A DNA stretch of 64,000 nucleotides from Cerioporus squamosus. Taxonomy: Eukaryota > Basidiomycota > Agaricomycetes > Polyporales > Polyporaceae. Position numbers and translations under genes: made by a program. Position 1 is the stretch's first letter. Every line of letters begins with the position of its first letter. The stretch is from positions 310,001 to 374,000 of the forward strand of contig JABYQS010000018.1 of assembly GCA_022592435.1 (NCBI GenBank). The letters are read 5' to 3'. Shown one piece after another: positions 45,338 to 57,973 of the stretch. The notes under the pieces were generated by a model that was given only the letters and a program-made list of their open reading frames with translations, was not told the DNA's origin and did no database searches.

Positions 45338-47290
45338 GAGCTCCCGCCGAGTGTCGATGTCGAACGTATTGGTGGCAGGGTGCTCCGCATGCGTCGGGAC
45401 GTGCAGCAGAGCGCCGCCGCCCGTCAGCTTGCCTTGCGATCCCGCCGTGGAGTGGTGTTGTCCGCACGCGTCGGGACGTCGCCGCCGCCCGCTAGAGTTC
45501 CCCAAAGATGGATGTCGGGTGTGTTGGTGGCAGGGTGTTCCGCATGCGTCGGGACGTGCAGCAGAGCGCCGCCGCCCGTCAGCTTGCCTTGCGATCCCGC
45601 CGTGAAGTGTTGTCCTCAAGCGTCGGGACGTCGCCGCCGCCCGCTGGAGTTGCTGGCAGGGTGCTCCGCACGCGGAAGCCGGACGTGGTGTTGTCTGCAC
45701 GCGTCGGGACGTGCAGCAGAGCGCCGCCGCCCGTCAGCTTGCCTTGCGATTCCGCCGTGGAGTGTTGTCCGCAAGCGTCGGGACGTCGCCGCCGCCCGCT
45801 TGAGCTCCCGCCGAGTGTTGATGTCGAACGTGTTGGTGGCAGGGTGCTCCGCATGCGTCGGGACGTGCAGCAGAGCGCCGCCGCCCGTCAGCTTGCCTTG
45901 CGATCCCGCCGTGGAGTGTTGTCCGCAAGCGTCGGGACGTCGCCGCCGCCCGCTTGAGCTCCCGCCGAGTGTTGATGTCGAACGTGTTGGTGGCAGGGTG
46001 CTGCGCATGCGTCGGGACGTGCAGCAGAGCGCCGCCGCCCGTCAGCTTGCCTAAGGCTCCCGCCGAGTGTTGATGTCGAACGTGTTGGTGGCAGGGTGCT
46101 CCGCATGCGTCGGGACGTGCAGCAGAGCGCCGCCGCCCGTCAGCTTGCCTTGCGATCCCGCCGTGGAGTGTTGTCCGCAAGCGTCGGGACGTCGCCGCCG
46201 CCCGCTTGAGCTCCCGCCGAGTGTTGATGTCGAACGTGTTGGTGGCAGGGTGCTGCGCATGCGTCGGGACGTGCAGCAGAGCGCCGCCGCCCGTCAGCTT
46301 GCCTAAGGCTCCCGCCGAGTGTTGATGTCGAACGTGTTGGTGGCAGGGTGCTCCGCATGCGTCGGGACGTGCAGCAGAGCGCCGCCGCCCGTCAGCTTGC
46401 CTTGCGATCCCGCCGTGGAGTGTTGTCCGCAAGCGTCGGGACGTCGCCGCCGCCCGCTTGAGCTCCCGCCGAGGATGGATGTCGGGCGTGTTGGTGGCAG
46501 GGTGCTCCGCATGCGTCGGGACGTGCAGCAGAGCGCCGCCGCCCGTCAGCTTGCCTTGCGATCCCGCCGTGGAGTGTTGTCCGCAAGCGTCGGGACGTCG
46601 CCGCCGCCCGCTTGAGCTCCCGCCGAGTGTTGATGTCGAACGTGTTGGTGGCAGGGTGCTGCGCATGCGTCGGGACGTGCAGCAGAGCGCCGCCGCCCGT
46701 CAGCTTGCCTAAGGCTCCCGCCGAGTGTTGATGTCGAACGTGTTGGTGGCAGGGTGCTCCGCATGCGTCGGGACGTGCAGCAGAGCGCCGCCGCCCGTCA
46801 GCTTGCCTTGCGATCCCGCCGTGGAGTGTTGTCCGCAAGCGTCGGGACGTCGCCGCCGCCCGCTTGAGCTCCCGCCGAGTGTTGATGTCGAACGTGTTGG
46901 TGGCAGGGTGCTGCGCATGCGTCGGGACGTGCAGCAGAGCGCCGCCGCCCGTCAGCTTGCCTAAGGCTCCCGCCGAGTGTTGATGTCGAACGTGTTGGTG
47001 GCAGGGTGCTCCGCATGCGTCGGGACGTGCAGCAGAGCGCCGCCGCCCGTCAGCTTGCCTTGCGATCCCGCCGTGGAGTGTTGTCCGCAAGCGTCGGGAC
47101 GTCGCCGCCGCCCGCTTGAGCTCCCGCCGAGGATGGATGTCGGGCGTGTTGGTGGCAGGGTGCTCCGCATGCGTCGGGACGTGCAGCAGAGCGCCGCCGC
47201 CCGTCAGCTTGCCTTGCGATCCCGCCGTGGAGTGTTGTCCGCAAGCGTCGGGACGTCGCCGCCGCCCGCTGGAGTTGCTGGCAGGGTGCT
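45338..47290. repeat. GC-rich minisatellite with alternating 154- and 98-bp units
   Basis: The motif 'gatgtcgaacgtgttggtgg' or its variant 'gatgtcgggcgtgttggtgg' recurs about a dozen times. From about 45970 successive starts are 98, 154, 98, 154, 154, 98, 154, 98 and 154 bp apart. The short unit has 'GCTGCGCATGCG' and 'CTTGCCTAAGGCTCC'; the long unit has 'GCTCCGCATGCG' and an extra block with 'GATCCCGCCGTGGAGTGTTG'. The regular alternation gives a 252-bp higher-order period. All units contain 'CGTCGGGACGT'. Long stop-free frames on both strands result from composition and are not called as genes. Confidence 0.9.
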
Positions 47291-47995
47291 CCGCACGCGG
47301 AAGCCGGACGTGGTGTTGTCTGCACGCGTCGGGACGTGCAGCAGCACGCCGCCGCCCGCTTGGGATCCTGCTGAACGTCGGCGCGTTGACAGAGAGCGGC
47401 AGAGACTAGCACAGCGTGGTGGTCAGAGAGAGCCAACGTTAACGCAGCATGTTCAGAATCATTGTTCGGAAGGACCGGCGCAACGTCCACGTGGCGACTG
47501 CTGACAAAGCGTATGCGTCCCAATCAGTCAAGTCGAGCTCGGGTACCGCCGCGACTTCCTTTCCAAGCAGCTCACCGGTTCTTGCCCTGTGCATGCCCTT
47601 CGCTTGGCTCTCGCCCGTTTCCGGTCGGTGGCTTCAACAGCCATCCACTGCGGCACCATCAGATCCCGTCCTCGAGCGGCAGGTTCGTCCCAAGGCTGCT
47701 ACGCCGTGCGTCATGGCGTGCCACCCGCTAAGTGCTTAGTATACTCACTGCGCACGCGCATGCTCTTCCTAGCTCGCCGCGACGACATCTCCACCTCATC
47801 GACCAACCTTCCGTGCATGGCAACACTCTGCAGAATTCCTGCCCTGGGAAGCTCGACCTCGCGGCCGTCCCGCCCGTCCTGCCTCTCCCCACCTCGTCGC
47901 ACCCTCACCGCACGTACGTCACCTGCGCCTGCTCGCCATATCGCATGATCAACACGCCCCGGCTTCGCCGCGTCCTTCCTCGTACGGCAAGACTC
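45338..47995. repeat. Right arm of the large inverted repeat
   Basis: The unique part (about 47370-47995) is the near-identical reverse complement of 32400-33020. The inner part is an expanded minisatellite. Arms face each other across about 11.7 kb, so recombination between them could invert the segment. The left arm holds far fewer minisatellite units. Confidence 0.9.
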
Positions 47996-48173
47996 TGCGT
48001 ATCGAGTGCGCATGTGCATCGAGCCAGCAATTCCCGCTTCCTGCGAGTCAGTGTAGTAAGATTACATCCACAGACACGTGGATGTGTCTTTAGGCGACTC
48101 TGGGACTCATAAATGCGCGTACCGCGGCAGTCATATAACATCCATCTTCCTCTCGCCCATCGGTAGTACCGAC

Positions 48174-48857
48174 ATGTCGTCAACGGATACCAACATGACA
48201 TCGCAGCGTACTCCATCTTACATCAGAATGCTCAACAACTCGCTCGTCTTCGGGTTTCCTGGCTTGGACCCTCGTGTTGCCCGGGTGCACATGACGATCT
48301 TGAACGGATCAGGCGGTCGTGAGTACCCCCACCTTATCTACCGGTGGGCTGCAGTGATAACTGACTCCAATTAGGGTGGCTTTTGGTGGAATTCCTTGGT
48401 TGGAACGCTGCAGCTGCAGAGATGCCTTTCCCCTCCCTCTGCGTGAACGGGGATGATCGCATGCTCGTCTTCCAGATGCCGCCCGACTTCACATTCACTT
48501 ATTGCAACGTACGTGATTCTGCATCTCCAGCATCATCCCTTATGACTGAGTCTCTTTCAGGGTACCCGTGCCTGTCGCTGGTCCGTGCAGGACTGCAATT
48601 TCTCCCTGGTCATCTCCGAACGAGACGATTACTCCTATCTGCGCGGCGTCGTTGTAGGACATGACGAGACGCACGACCTCAGCGAGGCAACTACGCACTC
48701 CGCGGCCGCTATCATGCCACAGCTGACCCTCGGCTACATGGTAGTTGTACTGAACGAGATTGCGGCTGCGATGCGCAACCTGGCCAGCACTGTTCGAGGC
48801 GTTGGGAGGGACGGCCCAGAGGCGAGATTCACCAATTTCAAGTTGCGCATTTACTAG
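48174..48857 (+). CDS. Orphan protein, paralogue A, 191 aa
   Basis: Model join(48174..48318,48375..48508,48561..48857), introns of 56 and 52 nt (GTGAGT...TTAG and GTACGT...TTCAG), 576 nt, frame exact. The central exon encodes 'WLLVEFLGWNAAAAEMPFPS' and 'MLVFQMPPDFTFTYCN'. The last exon gives 'GTRACRWSVQDCNFSLVISE', 'DLSEATTHSAAAIMPQLTLG' and 'NEIAAAMRNLASTVRGVGRD'. No known domain is recognised; the hydrophobic 'PPDFTF' centre suggests a beta-sandwich-like core (weak inference). Its partner at 51224-51857 has the same exon phases and an identical 134-nt middle exon length. No signal peptide is present. Confidence 0.65.
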
Positions 48858-51223
48858 GACTAGCAACTCATGTTCAATACTGTGTAACTCGATGCTGCCG
48901 AAGTTCTGCTGCATACCTTGAACCCTAGTTAACGTATCTCTGATGTACGTCTTCGCTGTACAGTGCCCTGGGAATCGCTCCATCCCCGGCCGAGGTCCAT
49001 ATCTTGCGCAGGCTATATGTAATACATGATGACTTCCCTCATCGATCATTTCAATGTGCGGCGAACACATTGACATACCCTACCCTTGCGGGGCGACTCC
49101 AGGCTGACCTTGAGAGGTCATAGAATCCGGTCAAGCCAACCTTGACTGCCCTTGGCTCGTTGACTACCGCATCGGCGAAATTTGTCCGGTACCGAGAGAT
49201 AGCTGTGCACGAGAGGGTTCGGATCTCAAACAACGATGGGTCTTCGAAGATCTATGGGAAGCGCGGCACGTGTCGCCACTCGTATGTGGAGTCGACAGGC
49301 AACCTTCGTGACGAAGCATTCTACATGTCTATCTACCAGGACGCCGACACGGGGAAGTGGTACCCAGCGTGCGTGTGATCGCTGCCGTCTCACTTGGTTG
49401 CTTGCGTCGCTGAGAGAATAACATATCTTGCTCTTTGCGCACCGCTGCCTCATCGCATCGCCCGGCACTGCTGTCTCACCAGCGTGCTTCCACAGCACCG
49501 AATACTTCGTTGTTTTCTGTGCCCCCTGTATGATCCTTTGTGTATTGTCCCCCTTCACGTACCCATAATCGCCTCCGCCGTCTCGACCTCTTTCCTTCGT
49601 TGCGCGAGAGAGGGGTAGCGTGTCCATCAGGCGGTCTTCTCAATACATCGCCTTCAGTCTGCCCTGTGGCGCGATAATAGAGCTGACATATCCATTACGA
49701 CCGTAACATACGTTCGCTACAGGAGGCCTGCACTCTATTGACTAAGTGCATCAACAGCGGACAGACACGCACCGCACCGCGTAGATAAGTACGTAACTGG
49801 GACGAAAGACCAGCATATGTATATCTTGTAGACTCGTATCGCATGCGACAGCGGGCAGACGCCCGATGCCGGGTGCAGGCGGGAGAGGGACATGGTGTGC
49901 GACGGTCCGTGGTGTTTACCTGGACATAGGAGCCTATAGGTGTTGAAGGAACGACAGCCGATGAAAGGTGCAGAGAGTGGCCCGGCCGCTATCGACGAGC
50001 TTGCGCATGACTCGAACGAGGTTCCATTCCCTCTGGCTGGACAAGCCGGATGTAAGCTCGCCTAGGGAGAGAAAGAACGGCCTTCCTGGTGAGCTCCACC
50101 TCAATTGTAAGGTGCTTGCGAGTCTCATCGGGACGAACATCGGTTGACGGAGGTAGGCGCATCGCTTACGGGGCGACTGTTCCCTTGTGTCCTTGTGAAC
50201 AACTATGCGTTCGTCCTAGCTAGCATCTCGCCTGTTGACGGGGTCAGCGCCAACACCCCAAGCACCCACAGCTCCCGGACATGCAAGCATACGCACCAAG
50301 AGCTCGTAGACTGTGTCCAAGTCTTGGATGGTAGCATCAGCTGCGACACCTGCGGGACAATGGAGGCGGCTACGGCCGGGGACACGGCCGTGACCGTCCT
50401 ATGAAGACATGGTCACGACGCGGAAGGTCTCTCGAGACAGGATGAACGGCTTACTTGCAGATCCCGATCGGCATGGAGGTATCGATCGCTGTCCGTCGAA
50501 AAGAGCCAGCAGGTTTGAGGTACGGCGCGAGGAACATCAACAAGGAGCCACGTGTACGACATATTCTCTGTGGAAGGCATTGTGTGAATTGAGAGAGTCA
50601 ACAAGGAGCGGAGGAGGAGGAGGAGGTATATATGCCATGCTCACCCTCGCTATATGCCAGCTGGCCATGGCGGCACTGGCCATGGGTGGCTGCGGACCAG
50701 AGCGCGAAAGAATCTAGCAGATTTCCGAATCCATGGTCACAACGACGTTCGCTTAAATCCTGCCGGAAGAGTGACTGTAGGCCATATTCGTGGAGCAGTG
50801 GGTACCGGCAGTGGGGGTCGAGGGTCGCGATCAAGGACAGCGCTAGCGCGCGCTCACCGTCTGTGCCTCTCGGCCGGAGTCCGGTTCCGGCCCCGATGTA
50901 CTAGTACTGAATTGAGTAGTTGCTTCTTTGACCGCCTTCTTACCTTGCGACTTGCCCTCGACGGCAGGATAGACATAGTACGCATCGTCTCAGCAGCAGC
51001 TCGGAAATGGCCGCCTTCAGACTTCCGCCGGGTGCCGTCGACGAACGGTGCGAGAAACCGGAGAACGACGTAGACATGACCTTTGCAACACCGGCCTCGA
51101 GCACATACTTCGCACCTTTCCTGGAAGATAAAAGGATGGCTGTCCTCGAGACACTCCTCATCCTCTCGACTCTCTCAATTCTCGCCGACTCTTGCATACA
51201 GCAGCCTCGCATTCGCACCAACC
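48858..51223. other. No firm gene
   Basis: Scattered short frames (for example 49142-49378 and 50144-50404, plus) without recognisable domains or supported exon chains. A GGA run and TATATA lie at about 50611-50632. Confidence 0.4.
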
Positions 51224-51857
51224 ATGTCACATGTCGACGACGCAACTACCGTGGTCTCATCCTCCTCATGCCTTCAGTTCCGTGACATCACAGTGGTTAG
51301 TTGCGGAGCTGGACCTCAGGACGAGCCTGTGATCTATCACGGAGCCAGCGCCTTCGTGATAGAGAACATAGCTACCCGTGAGCAACTCTCAAAAAAGGTC
51401 TCCTCCTCATGCTTACGCTCATCGCAGGATGGCTTCTCATTGAATTTCCTTCGGGTGACTCTGCTCGCAGTCCCTTTCCCTTCCCGACAGCGAATTTGGA
51501 TCAAGATATCCAAGGTCTGATCTTCGAGTTGCCTTCGACATTCAACTTCGAGTACTTCGCGGTAAGTCCGCGAGCACGCCATCAATTTCGCGGTCGCTCA
51601 ATGCACACTTTTGGCAGGAGCACCGTGCAGCCCGTTGGGTCTCCAAGGAACCCTGCAAGCGGTTCTTTTCGTTGGTCTTCACCTGCAACGCGAACTATCG
51701 TAAGCTGTGGGCAGCCATGTCCGCGAGTCAAGGTTATGGTGCACGAACTACAGCTGCATTCATGACTTTGGGGAGCACGCCAGCTTTGGCGAGACTTGCC
51801 CAGCAGCGGTTGGGCGGGGCAGATTTGGCGAGAGGGGCGGAGCAGCACAAGTCTTAA
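51224..51857 (+). CDS. Orphan protein, paralogue B, 175 aa
   Basis: Model join(51224..51377,51428..51561,51618..51857), introns of 50 and 56 nt (GTGAGC...CGCAG and GTAAGT...GGCAG), 528 nt, frame exact. The ATG context is CACCAACCATGTC. The middle exon encodes 'RWLLIEFPSGDSARSPFPFP' and 'GLIFELPSTFNFEYFA', matching paralogue A at 'RWLL[VI]EF', 'PFP', and 'P..F.[FY].'. Intron 1 is phase 1 in both genes, cutting the Arg codon before WLL; intron 2 is phase 0 in both. The C-terminal exon ('ARWVSKEPCKRFFSLVFTCN', 'QGYGARTTAAFMTLGSTPAL') is more diverged. Function is unknown; the pair probably arose by local duplication and has since diverged strongly. Confidence 0.65.
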
Positions 51858-53391
51858 GACCGGCGGCCTGCGTGGTTCCTTGGCGTTATGTCACCTCTGT
51901 CTCGTGTATCCCGAAATTGTCGTTATGTACACGTGCACCTTCCGGTGTTCAGTACCTCATCTATCCCAAAGGCATTGCTAGTCATCACAGCATAGCGTAG
52001 CTATAGCAATGCAGGAATGGTGATTGCAAACATTGGCACTCGATATCGCAAGCATACCGTCATTGGGCTCATGCAATTGCTGCGCTTGAACGTGTACTCA
52101 AGTGGCGGTCCTTGGCCGCGGACATAACCTCAATGCACGAGATCGGACCACTTAGTCAAGTTGAGCGACGTGCTCGAAACGCAATTATACCCAGCTTAGA
52201 AAGCGGGAGTCTTCAGGTCTGACGGAGGTCCATGTAGTCAAGCACATAGAACTTCAGATCGGTAAATGGTGTGGGAGATGATTGGAGTCGCGGTTAAGTA
52301 CTCTCGCAACCCGGTCCTGGAATTCAGGATTCTGGAGATGAAGACCATCCGCCGATATCGATTCGTCTCGTTGTAAAGTCGACAGATAGCGTCCGAGTGG
52401 TTACCCGGTTACACCTTGATGTACCGGCAAATCCCAGCATAGCGTGATGTCAATCGTCGTGAGTCAGTCCCAGTGCTCTATATCTGGGACTCTTCTGGCC
52501 CTACTCTGCATGGCTGTGTTGTGGGCTAGCTGTCCATGTACCCCGGCATTTGTGTGGCAATACTCTTGCCGACTCGTCGTCGACCGTTGACGATGTACGT
52601 ACCTGTCGGCGTGCCGATGTGCATCGGAAGAATGGATTACTCAGCGCGCTCGGCGTTTCCGTGTCCCACAGTACTAAACTCCTCGAGGGGGCTGGGCTGA
52701 ATTGATCGTTCCGTATCTGGCCATGAACGTGAGTCTCTAGGACTTACGATGAGGATTCCCAGTCGAGGACCTGTCTCCGACGATTTCTCGGCCGTCCGGA
52801 GCATCCTTGACAATTCAGAGCTAGAGCATGATAGCTAGATCTAGCTTGGGACACCAGAAACGGTGCCGGACGAGCGGTACCGGCAGTGCGCTTGCCAGTA
52901 CAGGGTACTTACTCTGTCACAGCAGCATTGCGGCTACGACTTGCCTTCTTGCGAAAGCAAGACGTCACGCATCGCGTGGTCATACTTAATGGTGGGAAAC
53001 GACCGCTAGCGCTTGAACTGACCTTCATGTTCCAGACTCTCACTGCCAGGGTAAGTAGAGAGGACATACGCAGCGGGTCAGATCGCACAGCTCAAGCTTA
53101 CTAGCTGCCAGATACTCCGCGTACCTTTGCCCGCCGTTTTTGTAACGCGCACTTACCTGGACACTGTCACTGTCTCACAGCGCGACAGTTTCCAGGAAGC
53201 AGAGGAGGGAGGAGAGGGACGGAAGCGCTGGCGCGTCGCATGTCGGCCGTGGCGACGCGTTTTCGGCGTCTACCGGGTAAAGCGCAAGTTGTTGCTGAGC
53301 CTCTGTGGCTCTTCCTCTGCACGACCACCTCCACGACTTCACATTTCAAGCGGGATTCGTGGTGCGCTACGGCGTGCCGAACACGGTTCTA
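51858..53391. other. No gene recognised
   Basis: About 1.5 kb; from about 52000 to 52880 there is no open frame of note on either strand. Nothing structured was seen until the CTC microsatellite. Confidence 0.5.
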
Positions 53392-53445
53392 CTCCTCCTC
53401 CTCCTCCTCCTCCTCCTCCTCCTCCTCCTCCTCCTCCTCCTCCTC
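53392..53445. repeat. (CTC)n microsatellite
   Basis: About 18 uninterrupted units just 30 bp upstream of the start codon of the dynamin-like remnant, in what would be its leader. Confidence 0.9.
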
Positions 53446-53474
53446 TTCACGACCCCGCACTCTCTTTGCCCGCC

Positions 53475-54535
<1,061 letters not shown>

Positions 54536-56419
54536 TCCTCGATGTCAAGTCGGACCACATCATCAAGCTCAAGCCGGAAGACCCGGTGAGGAGCTTGGAG
54601 ATAATATGTAGGTACCGGCTAGGATCTCTCTAACGGCACGATGTATGACCCATTCCGTGTACGCGCCGTCCCAGAGCCAAAATGGTCATTTTCGTAGCCG
54701 CGGACGTCGAGCACGACAGAACGAGGGAGGACGAGCATCTTGCCTGCACCTGGAAGGTGGCAGGAAGGGGTCGAGGACGCGAAATTGCCTCGAAGATCAA
54801 CGAAGATTACGCTCGACGGCCGGAGCGCGAAGTTGCGAGCCGCGGGCAACGGTGCGACGCACTTGCATCGCTCGCTCACGATCCACAGCACCTATGCCGA
54901 GGAGTGTAGGCTCATGCATGCACACATCCTTTCTGCACCGGACTAACACGTGAACCCTGCTCGTCACTAGCGACCAATATCGCCTGGTGCAAATTGGGCA
55001 GGAGCCGCAGCTGTCCTCGGTTGGGTTACCTCCTCCTCCTCATCGCCACTCTACCCGGAATGCGACGTCGACAAGACTGTGCTGCATCTCCGCACCTGCG
55101 GTTCAGGACGCCATGCGGATGTTCGTTCAGCGTCCGCGTCCTGCTGGCTGATTAAAGAAATTTAAACGCCCGGCCCTGCTGGAGTATGAGTGCACGTTTC
55201 ACCGATGTTCCCGTCTGTGAATTCGGTGAGTAGCCCGTCCTCAGCCTCTGTGTAATCGAGGATGAATTAACGTTGGCTCCTTACACGTGGTCGATCACGA
55301 GCCGCTGTCGACGTCAGTACCGGTCCTGCGTGAGAAGTACGATGGTATGTACCGTCCTCTTATGTCGCCGCCTATGGTACTGATGCTCTTCAGCTGGTAG
55401 GATGACATAACGAGTCTCAGTCTCAAGCTGCCGACCCAGTATCAAGCTGTGGCCTGCGACACCGCGTGAGGTCTGGGTTAACGTCCACCTCATAAGACTC
55501 GGAGGCAGTTTCCGGGAGCACGAGCGAGAGCTTGCCTCCATCGCCATGCAAATTCATTAGTGAGTAGTTACAGGGTCTGTCCCGCAATATCGCCGCTGAC
55601 TTGTGCTACCCATAGCTATAGTCGGGTTTCTCGAGGAAACGAAGAGAAGCACGCGAGTTTTTGCCTCCCCGCATCCCATCACAATATCGACCAAGTTCGT
55701 CATGCCACTCACACTGTCGTATAGGTTGTCGGGCACATACATTTCTGTTACTACTTAACCTCGTCGGCGCTGCGCTAAAAATCTGTATGGTACGCCAACT
55801 CTGTGCAGTCCAAGATATTAACACCCCCGTCCAGAGCCTAAAACGCTTGGCCCCTTCCATCCCACATTTCTTGGTCCTCCTCCTGGTCCTTATTTTGCTC
55901 GGGTCCCTCCTCATGGTGTCCTTCCTGCGGATGCGTGAATCGCTGCATTGGGAGCTCGCTAGAGATCAATCAGTGCCACTGTGTCATGAATGATGAAGTA
56001 TCTGAGCCTTACGCCGCTTTCATACGTTTATTCTCACTCTCCTCCGGCTCGTCCAGATTCCTCTTCCTATAGATTCTTGGTTCCCTAGGCAGTCATCATG
56101 TCATTAGTAGCTCTCTGGATAGTCTGACGCGAATAATCACATCACTGTGACTTGATGGATGGCGGGCAACTTCTGGACATCGCTTTGCCTTGGCATGGCA
56201 CCATGAGTGCTTTTCGTAGGAGATTAAGATAGTTCCTCACTGTTGAGATGAGTCCCTGATCTGCCGTGAGCTAGCATTCGCGGCCTCCTCCTGCACCGCC
56301 GGTAGAGGGTGAGGTGGTCCTGACGTGACAGGGACCTGAGTGGGAACGATTGCGTTCAACTTGCGCAATTTGAGACTAGAGGTCATTCAGTTTCGCGACA
56401 CCACTTGCGAAGTCAAGAC
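54536..56419. other. No firm gene
   Basis: The dynamin homology ends at about 54600. Remaining frames are short and overlapping, with no domain. An ATG at about 55185 followed by GTGAGT could be a first exon, but no continuation was found. Confidence 0.4.
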
Positions 56420-57973
56420 TTACTGATGTAGAAGCTGATAGAGCACCCACATAACGTCGTCTGTCCAAGCTGCCCAAGTATCATGGTCCATGGTGTGAAG
56501 CTTATCGATGTGGGTAACGTATGGGGAGCAGGACCTGAGCCCGAGCAGAGTATGGAAGATAACTTGGCGAGCCCGATTCCAAAACGGATACCAATCGCCG
56601 GGTGAGGTATTTATGGGATATAGCATGGTCCGAGGATGTACGCTTGCCGTATTCATGTCTACAAGGCGGCATTGTGGCTGTAGATCTAACCACCTCGATA
56701 TCCAGTCCGTTGGAGAGACGTACTCTGGGGCATGCACGATGTGATGCAGACTCCCGTTTCCGCTAGTCTGAGGCTGGAAGTGCCGTCATGAACAATTATC
56801 CACCATAAACCAACACCATGAGCAACGCACCGATTCCTCGACGATTCCAACTACAAGCACAGCCGCGCGTACAAGTTGTTGCCACTTGGGAACATTCAGA
56901 GGGAGATAGAGTCTCCTTATGATATCCCCGAAGTCATCAAGAGAGGCGTATGCCATCACTTCCGAAGCAGCGATATAGACAGAGTATTGCATAACAGTGC
57001 CCTCGGCATCTGAGTTCGGTCGAGATTCATCGGACAGCTGTAAGCCATCGACGCCATGATCAGTCACTCAATGAGGTCAGAGGACAAAGAGGAGTCACTG
57101 ACTTGGCGTGGAACCACCTGCTGGAGGAACATCTCCCTCGGCATGTTCCGGTCTGACGCGATGGAACGGACGTACTGCCATCTAGCGTCATCTGGAGCGA
57201 CGCTTGAGGCTGGTACGAGCTGGTTTGTGTGGAGTGAATGTCTTCACGAGTCGAAGGCTTCATGAGAGATGAGCGCGTGCCATGGATGGTCGGATGGGCT
57301 GAGACGTTTCTGGGAATTAGCATACGTGGCCTCGCAGGGTGAGAAGGTCTGACCTGGGTTGTGCGAGAAGGCTTGTGACATTCCCGCTGTTGCGCTCAGT
57401 GTGGATGCAGGAGTGCTCGACTGCAAATTGATTTGATTGTTAGATCCATGCTTACTGGAAGATAGACGGATACTTGCAGAGGACCATAGTGCGGCACGTA
57501 GGTTTGAACGGTCTCTTTGTTCGCCGAGACCGTATGAGCGATTGCCGACAATCTGCTGATGCGGCGTCAGTATAACCGAGGGTGCGCCGTATCGACTGGA
57601 GTTCGTGTTGCTGGTAGTCGACGCCCAAGAGAAATCCATCGCCGCCGGGTTGGTGGCTGCGGTGATCGGCGGAGCGTTAACTGAGCGACCTACGGGTGCC
57701 ACCATTCCAGGAGCTGCAGGCTGATGCGTGCGCGGATCTCTGGAAGCACGTAAAGCGTTGAGCGGCGAGGCGTGGTGGGGAGTCGGAGTTGGGTGAACGT
57801 TGGGTGAAACTTGCTGGAATGCCCAGTCGTAACTTGCCTCGCGATTATGGGAGGAAACGCTCTATGTAACAGTCAGTTGCGCGTAACACACGGTCGTAAG
57901 AGAGACTCGCCTGATCAGACATGCTGGAGAGCGACCGAGCGTCCCAGTCGAAAGCAGCAGTGTCCCTGTTCAT
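56420..57973 (-). CDS. Uncharacterised multi-exon protein with Ser-rich N-terminus
   Basis: The ATG at 57973 begins MNRDTAAFDWDARSLSSMSD. Intron 1 (57862-57910) must use a GC donor (GCGAGT...CATAG) to keep the frame. A long Ser/Thr/Asn/Pro-rich, probably disordered region follows ('VSPNVHPTPTPHHASPLNAL' to 'HPWHALISHEAFDS'). An intron of about 66 nt, whose exact ends are uncertain (donor GTGAAG near 57248), leads to 'QYVRSIASDRNMPREMFLQQ' and 'VVPRQ'. An intron (GTCAGT...TTACAG) leads to 'LSDESRPNSDAEG' and 'FGDIIRRLYLPLNVPKWQQL', and a last intron (GTACGC...CTCAG) to 'PEYVSPTDWISRWLDLQPQC' and 'DHDTWAAWTDDVMWVLYQLL', stop at 56420. The folded C-terminal half is Trp-rich. I do not recognise the family. 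It might be a DNA-binding or scaffold protein, but that is unsupported. Confidence 0.5.

Noticed and set aside
45338..47290. CRISPR-like array
   Set aside because: There are no unique spacers between short repeats; this is a plain minisatellite in a eukaryotic sequence.
45272..47504. Long open frames on both strands of the minisatellite (up to 310 codons)
   Set aside because: They follow the tandem units, exist in several frames on both strands and come from GC-rich, stop-poor repeats; unit lengths of 154 and 98 bp are not multiples of three.
55185..55235. Possible first exon (ATG followed by GTGAGT)
   Set aside because: No downstream exon in a matching phase could be found.
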